Shown: piece after piece, positions 44,701-50,700 of the stretch
Position numbering within the stretch: position 1 is the first letter of the stretch
How the letters are laid out: each line of letters opens with the position of its first letter
NCBI GenBank assembly: GCA_018303405.1
Contig: JAGVYD010000012.1
Coordinates: forward strand, 26,052 to 90,051
Direction: 5' to 3'
DNA: 64,000 nucleotides
DNA from: Candidatus Woesearchaeota archaeon
GTDB taxonomy: Archaea; Nanobdellota; Nanobdellia; Woesearchaeales; JABMPP01
The notes under the pieces: generated by a model
What the model was told of the DNA's origin: nothing
Database searches by the model: none
Seen by the model: only the letters and a program-made list of their open reading frames with translations
Made by a program: the position numbers and the translations under genes

Positions 44701-47700
44701 ATTAATGCATCACTCTATGTTTCTGCAATCGAAAAGAGAAGCTGGGCAGATGAGAAGGGCATAACACAATGGAGAAGGAGCAATGTTGCTTCGCTTTGGG
44801 AGCTTTCCGGCAATGCAGGTGATGGAATACTGTCCGGCCAGGTATATTATGGGGATTTGCCCCCGACCACTCTTTCAGGAGAGAACCAGACAATCTTTGC
44901 TGACGATACTTTATGGGGGCACCAAGGCTGGGACTATGATGTTTGCAGCGGCGATGATTGCCAGAGAAAAGGGCCGCCTAAGCGGGACTCCTTCCTGCGC
45001 AAGCATATCTGGATTTCAAGCAGCATTGTAAAGGCTGAACAGCTGCAAACTGGCAGCCAATCCTGCTCACCTGAATTTTATGAGCCTCCATCCGGCATAA
45101 CCACATGGATAAATGGGGTATGGAAGTCAGGCTGGACAACCAATTGCGATACTGTGATTGTCGGGCACACACCGAACCTGGACCTGTTATTCAGGGGCCA
45201 GGATAATGAGTTTGACGTTTACCAGTTTGGGCCAAACAGGGATTATGAGGTTATACTCTACGATGTTGTGGGTTATGACTACCAGCATTATGCTGTTGTT
45301 GAGCCAATCAAGCCAGCATATGTGCTGGAGGATGTCAAAATTGGCGTGGACGGATTGCTCAGGAGGCAATACGAAGAGGAAGTCAATGTTACAGTAACGA
45401 ATAATGATGATGACAGCCTGACAATGGATGTCCTTACATTTGACCTTATAAGCCCGGCAGGCAAGAAAATACACCTGCTTACAGATACCAATCCAAGGGT
45501 CATAGCAGCGAGCAGCAGCAGGGATGTGTCATACAGGGTAATAATCCCATCAGATGTGCCTCTGGATTCAAAGATGAGGGTAACTGCTGAAAGGACTTTC
45601 CAGTTCCCGGACAACTTATGGGCACGCGATCATGAGGCTTCACTGCAGGCAACACTGGCAGAGCCGACAAATGAAGCTGTTTGGGGAGATACCCTGCCAA
45701 CTGGAACATCAAGCAATTACAGGAAGAGAGTATTCCTGCCATCTGATATAACGAGGGCAGAAATTATACTCGGAGGAGACCAAACCACCACTTTGTACTT
45801 CAATGAGGAATTCCAGGGCAATGCATACAAAGGTTACAGCCCCTTGGCAGTTAATGGCGGAATCCTGCCGGGACAGCAAAATATTGTCAGCATCACAGGC
45901 CCTGTGCCGCTCACAGGCTCCAGGATTTATTCAGGCAAGACTTACGAATATGGAAAAGTTGTGGAACCCGAGCAGGAAGCATTCTATATGGTCTTTGGCA
46001 TGAGGGAATCCATGAATGTGGAAGGCCGCGAGCCATTTAGCGTCTATCCGGGCGAAGATGTGATGGCCAGGATTGGTGTCACCAATTTCTATGCCAATAA
46101 GACCCTGAACTTTGATTTGAGGATTTATGCTGTGGACTTCAGCGACCTCAGCGAGCATACGCTCGAAACATTCACAATGATAATCCCGCCGCTGCAGACC
46201 CAGGAGCTGGCAATTGATGTCGATATCCCGGTATCCGTAAGCAATGATACCAAACTGCAGTTGTCAGGACTCTGGAATGAAAAGCTGTCCGACAACAATT
46301 GGCTGAGAGGCTCCAATTTCAATGATGTCACAGCCAACAACAGGTTCCTTGAAGATTCAAGCTGGGGAGTTGTGCCCCTTAATGCCGCAAATGAGCAGGC
46401 GCTCTATTTCAGGAAGCATGTATGGATAGACACCACAGTGCAAAGCATAGGCTTTGTCATAGGCGGTGCCTCTTCAATGTACATTAACGGCCTGAGCGTA
46501 AGCGCGTTCACAAATGGCGCCTTTGACCTGACTGGAAACGAATTCGTGAAGACTGATGACAATATTATTGTGCTGAAATCCAATGCCTACAATGCACAGG
46601 CAGACATAATACTCAAGCATTTTGTGCCTGTCAGGTCAACTGACCTAAGCTATTCCGACATCATATTCACCAATCTCTCATTGTACCAGCAGGATGATGT
46701 ATTGTGCTACCTGAATGAAACCTTGTGCGATTGCGGGAATGCCAGCCGCGGAAAATGCTCATATTATTCCAGCCAGGGCGTGCCATTGCATGCAAACTTC
46801 ACTCTTGAGAACACAGGTGAATTGTTCGCAGATGAGCTTGACCTGAAAGCCTTTGCAATAAAGAAAGACACCAATGAGATGGTAAATTTCACCCTGCAGA
46901 CCGTTACAATGCACCCATTCAGTACAGATGACTATCAGATCATGTTCGATACTTCCAGGCTGGCCGGCCTGTATGACTTTGTGGTCTATGCAGATTATCA
47001 TGATGATATAATTGAGACTTCGGAGACAAATAACCTGCTCAATTTCACAGTCATGGTCGATTCGCTGCCTGTCATTTCATACCTGCGGCCAGAGTTGTTG
47101 CAGGGTTACGGAGAAAATGTCACCATCATAGCCGGAATTGCCAGCAGGGATGCTGAGCCATTCACCCAGGAGATTACCTACCTGGCGCAGGGAGGCGAAA
47201 TTGTGCCTGTGGCAAGCATCGCTTCCGGGCCGGCGCTCAATAAGATAATAACGGGCCAGGCAGCGGATTCGGAATTAGGAAGGTACCTGCTCGGCCTTGC
47301 TGTGACTGATGGGCTTGGGAACTCAGCATTGGGAATGCAGTATTTCGACCTCGCTGACTCATTGTACCTTAATGTCAAGACCAAGAAGGATGTTTACTAT
47401 TATGGCCAAAAAGTGGACCTGACTTCAGCGCCGGATATTGACCTGCCAATATCAACCGGCTACAAATCACCAGTGTTCAACATGGCAGTGGATGATGCCT
47501 CATCAGTTAAGGGTGGCTCGCCTGTCACAGTGCGCGCAGATGCATATGACCAGGACAGGGAAGTGATTAGCCTGTTCGTCTGCTCAACTCCCAATGCAAA
47601 CTTGAATGGCTGCACTGACAATACTTTGTGCACTGCCAGGAGCATGCAAAATCCAATGTGCGAATTCCCGGCTGCGTATGACAATGAAGAGCACGGGTGG

Positions 47701-50700
47701 TATGCCTTTGTCTTTGACGAGTCAGGCATGGCAGCTGAAACCAATCCAATGCAAGGAGAATACATTTCAGATATAGCGCCAATCAAGCTGCAGCTCCTTT
47801 CCGTAGCTGAAACACCGGACAACCCCGGCGGGCTTGACAATACTGATGATGGCAAGCTCCTGATTGCTGCGCAAGGTGACTTTGGAATGAAGGTCAGGCT
47901 TGGCAAGGATGAAACCTACAGGTTCAACAAGGACAGGACTTATAACCTGCTTGATGATGAATGCTCGGTCTCAGGCAAATTTGCAGTCTGCAGCATACCC
48001 GGCGTCACAACTGAAGACGCTTCAAGGAACCCACTGAACAATTACACATTTACCTACATAAGCTCAATTGACCTTGAAGGAAATGAATTGCTGACAACAG
48101 ACAACCTGAATGTGCCATTGCTGGCAGATTTCGACATAAACATGACAGTATATGATGATTACCAGGGCCAGCTGCTGCAAAGCGGGGACCCGGTCCAGAT
48201 AATTGGAAGCACAAAATACTGCAAGGATACAGCCGGCACCTGTGTGCCAAGCATCCCATCAATAAATATTTCCCTGGCATTTGCTGAGACAGGACACCTG
48301 AGGTACTATGCAGGCAGTGAATTAAGGGATGCCTTGGTGATTGTGAATACTGCGCCTGAAATAACGGGCCTTGGTTATTTTGATATCAGCACTGACCATG
48401 CTTTTGAAATAACTGTGGAACATTATGATGACAACAGCCAGCCTGTGCAATGCTCTGTAGAATTTGGCGGCTCATCATATGCAATGGCACTTAATGCACA
48501 TGCGCTTGGGCAGTCTTCCAGCTATATTGTCGACAGCCTGCCTGCACTGTCCATAGTGGATTTCAACATAACCTGCACGGACGGCTGGGAAGCTGACCAA
48601 ATCAGCGGCCAGCATATTGTGCCAAACGCCCTGCCAAATATATTGAATCTTCCAGATGTAAGCCTGCAGCCAGGCCAGGCCACAACAATAAACCTCAGTT
48701 CATTTGGAATCGATCCTGACAACGATGCTCTGTCCTACTCATTCCAGGTAATTGAAAATCCAGGCCTGTTGGCTACAGCGCTTAATGGCAGCCAGCTGGA
48801 TATCCAGGCAAATGTGAACTTAGGGACTGCAATTGTGGAAGTTACTGTCACAGATGGGTTTGCATTTTCAAGCGACAATATCAGCGTGTATGTTGAGACT
48901 CCTGATGAGTCCAAGTTGAAGAATAATGAGCTGAAGAATACAACAGTGATCCTGCTCCAGCAGGTGAAATATGATGACTCAGGCGCCTGGATAGATGTTT
49001 ATAGCAGCAACGCAACAGTCAAGCTGTTGCCGGGCTCCAAGAACCAGCTGAAATTTGATTCTTTGTTCGAGTGGAATTCCATCTCATCGCCATACAAGAA
49101 TGGGTCTTTCACCGTATATTTCGCAGCTGTGGACACAAATGGCAGTGTGCTGAGAAACAGGGACAGCGCCCTAATTGAGGATTATTACAATTTCACCTTG
49201 TTATATCTCAATACACCGCCTGAACTGTATGGCTTGGAGGATGCTGCCCTGTTCAATATAGAAACCTTCACAGACATTGACCTGTTTGACCACAGCTTTG
49301 ATGCAGAGCAGAGCAATGCCGAGCTTGTTTACGCAATTGAAAGCCAGAGCGATTCTGGTGTAATAAACTGCTACATTGATGCGGATGGCCACACATTGAA
49401 ATGCGACCCGCCAGGTTCACAGGGAACAACTCAGATAATGCTAAGCGTTTTTGACGGTGAATATTATGATTATGACATGTTCACAGTTACAGTGGAAGTC
49501 ATCCAATACATGGTTGAGGAGAACCAGAGCCTAAGCTTCGCCTTCCTGTCCGACATATTTGATGTGGCTGGCGACCCGCTATCCAATTTCAGGTCATTTA
49601 TCGTAAATGAATCAGTGCTGCCTGGTGACTATAATATCACAGTCATAGTAAGCGATGGCATCCTGGAGACAATACAGTCCTTTGTGCTGACTATAGTCAG
49701 TGATGGAAATGTGGCTCCTGTACTGGATGATATCCCAGATACTGTTGTCCATGAGAATGACAATGTAACAATAAGCCTGATTGCAGTAGATCCTAACAAT
49801 GACACAATAATCTATGGCACGGATGCATTCTCTGTCCTGCCGGGTACTGTTGCCTTCAACGAGTCGACTGGAGTATTGCAGTGGATGCCCTTATATGATG
49901 ATTCAGGCAACTACACTGTAATGTTCAATGCAACTGACGGCGACCTCACATCAGGGAAGCCTGCCAATATCCAGGTGCTAAACCTCAACAGGCCACCGCA
50001 GATTAGCCTGGTCTTTGACACCGTTTATGTGAATGAGTCAGACACGGCCAGGATTTCAGCCAGTTTCGGCGACCCGGATAACGAAAATATTGTTGCCAAT
50101 GATGATAACCTGCTCTTGGTTTCCTCAAGCGACATCCGGTTTGTTTTGGAATCATTGAATGCCAATAGCACAACATTTGCCTGGATAACTGGCTATGATG
50201 ATGCAGGAATTATGCTAGTAAACATGACTGTTACAGATGGCGAGTATTTTGCAACCCAGACAGCAACTGTATATATTTACAATGTCAACAGGCCGCCGGT
50301 ACTGAATCAGGTGGATGATGTTTATGGCTATGAAAACAGCACAATCAACATAACCCTTAATGCCACTGACCCAGACGGTGACTTGCTGATTTACACTTTG
50401 AATGACAGCAGGTTCTTTGGCGTTGGCAATGAATTCAGCTTCTATGCTGATTTCGATCAAATGGGCACTTATTCATTGCAGGCAACTGCTTCAGATGGCA
50501 TGCTTTCAGATTATAGCATCTTCAACCTGTTCATATTCAATGTGGATCGGGAGCCTGTAATTACTTCCACACCAATCACCTCTGTCTACCCCTATTCACC
50601 ATATACATATCAGGTGGAAGCGACAGACCCTGACAATGATACACTGACTTACACATTATTGCTTGGCTCCGCAGGCATGGCAATAAACAGCACAACAGGC

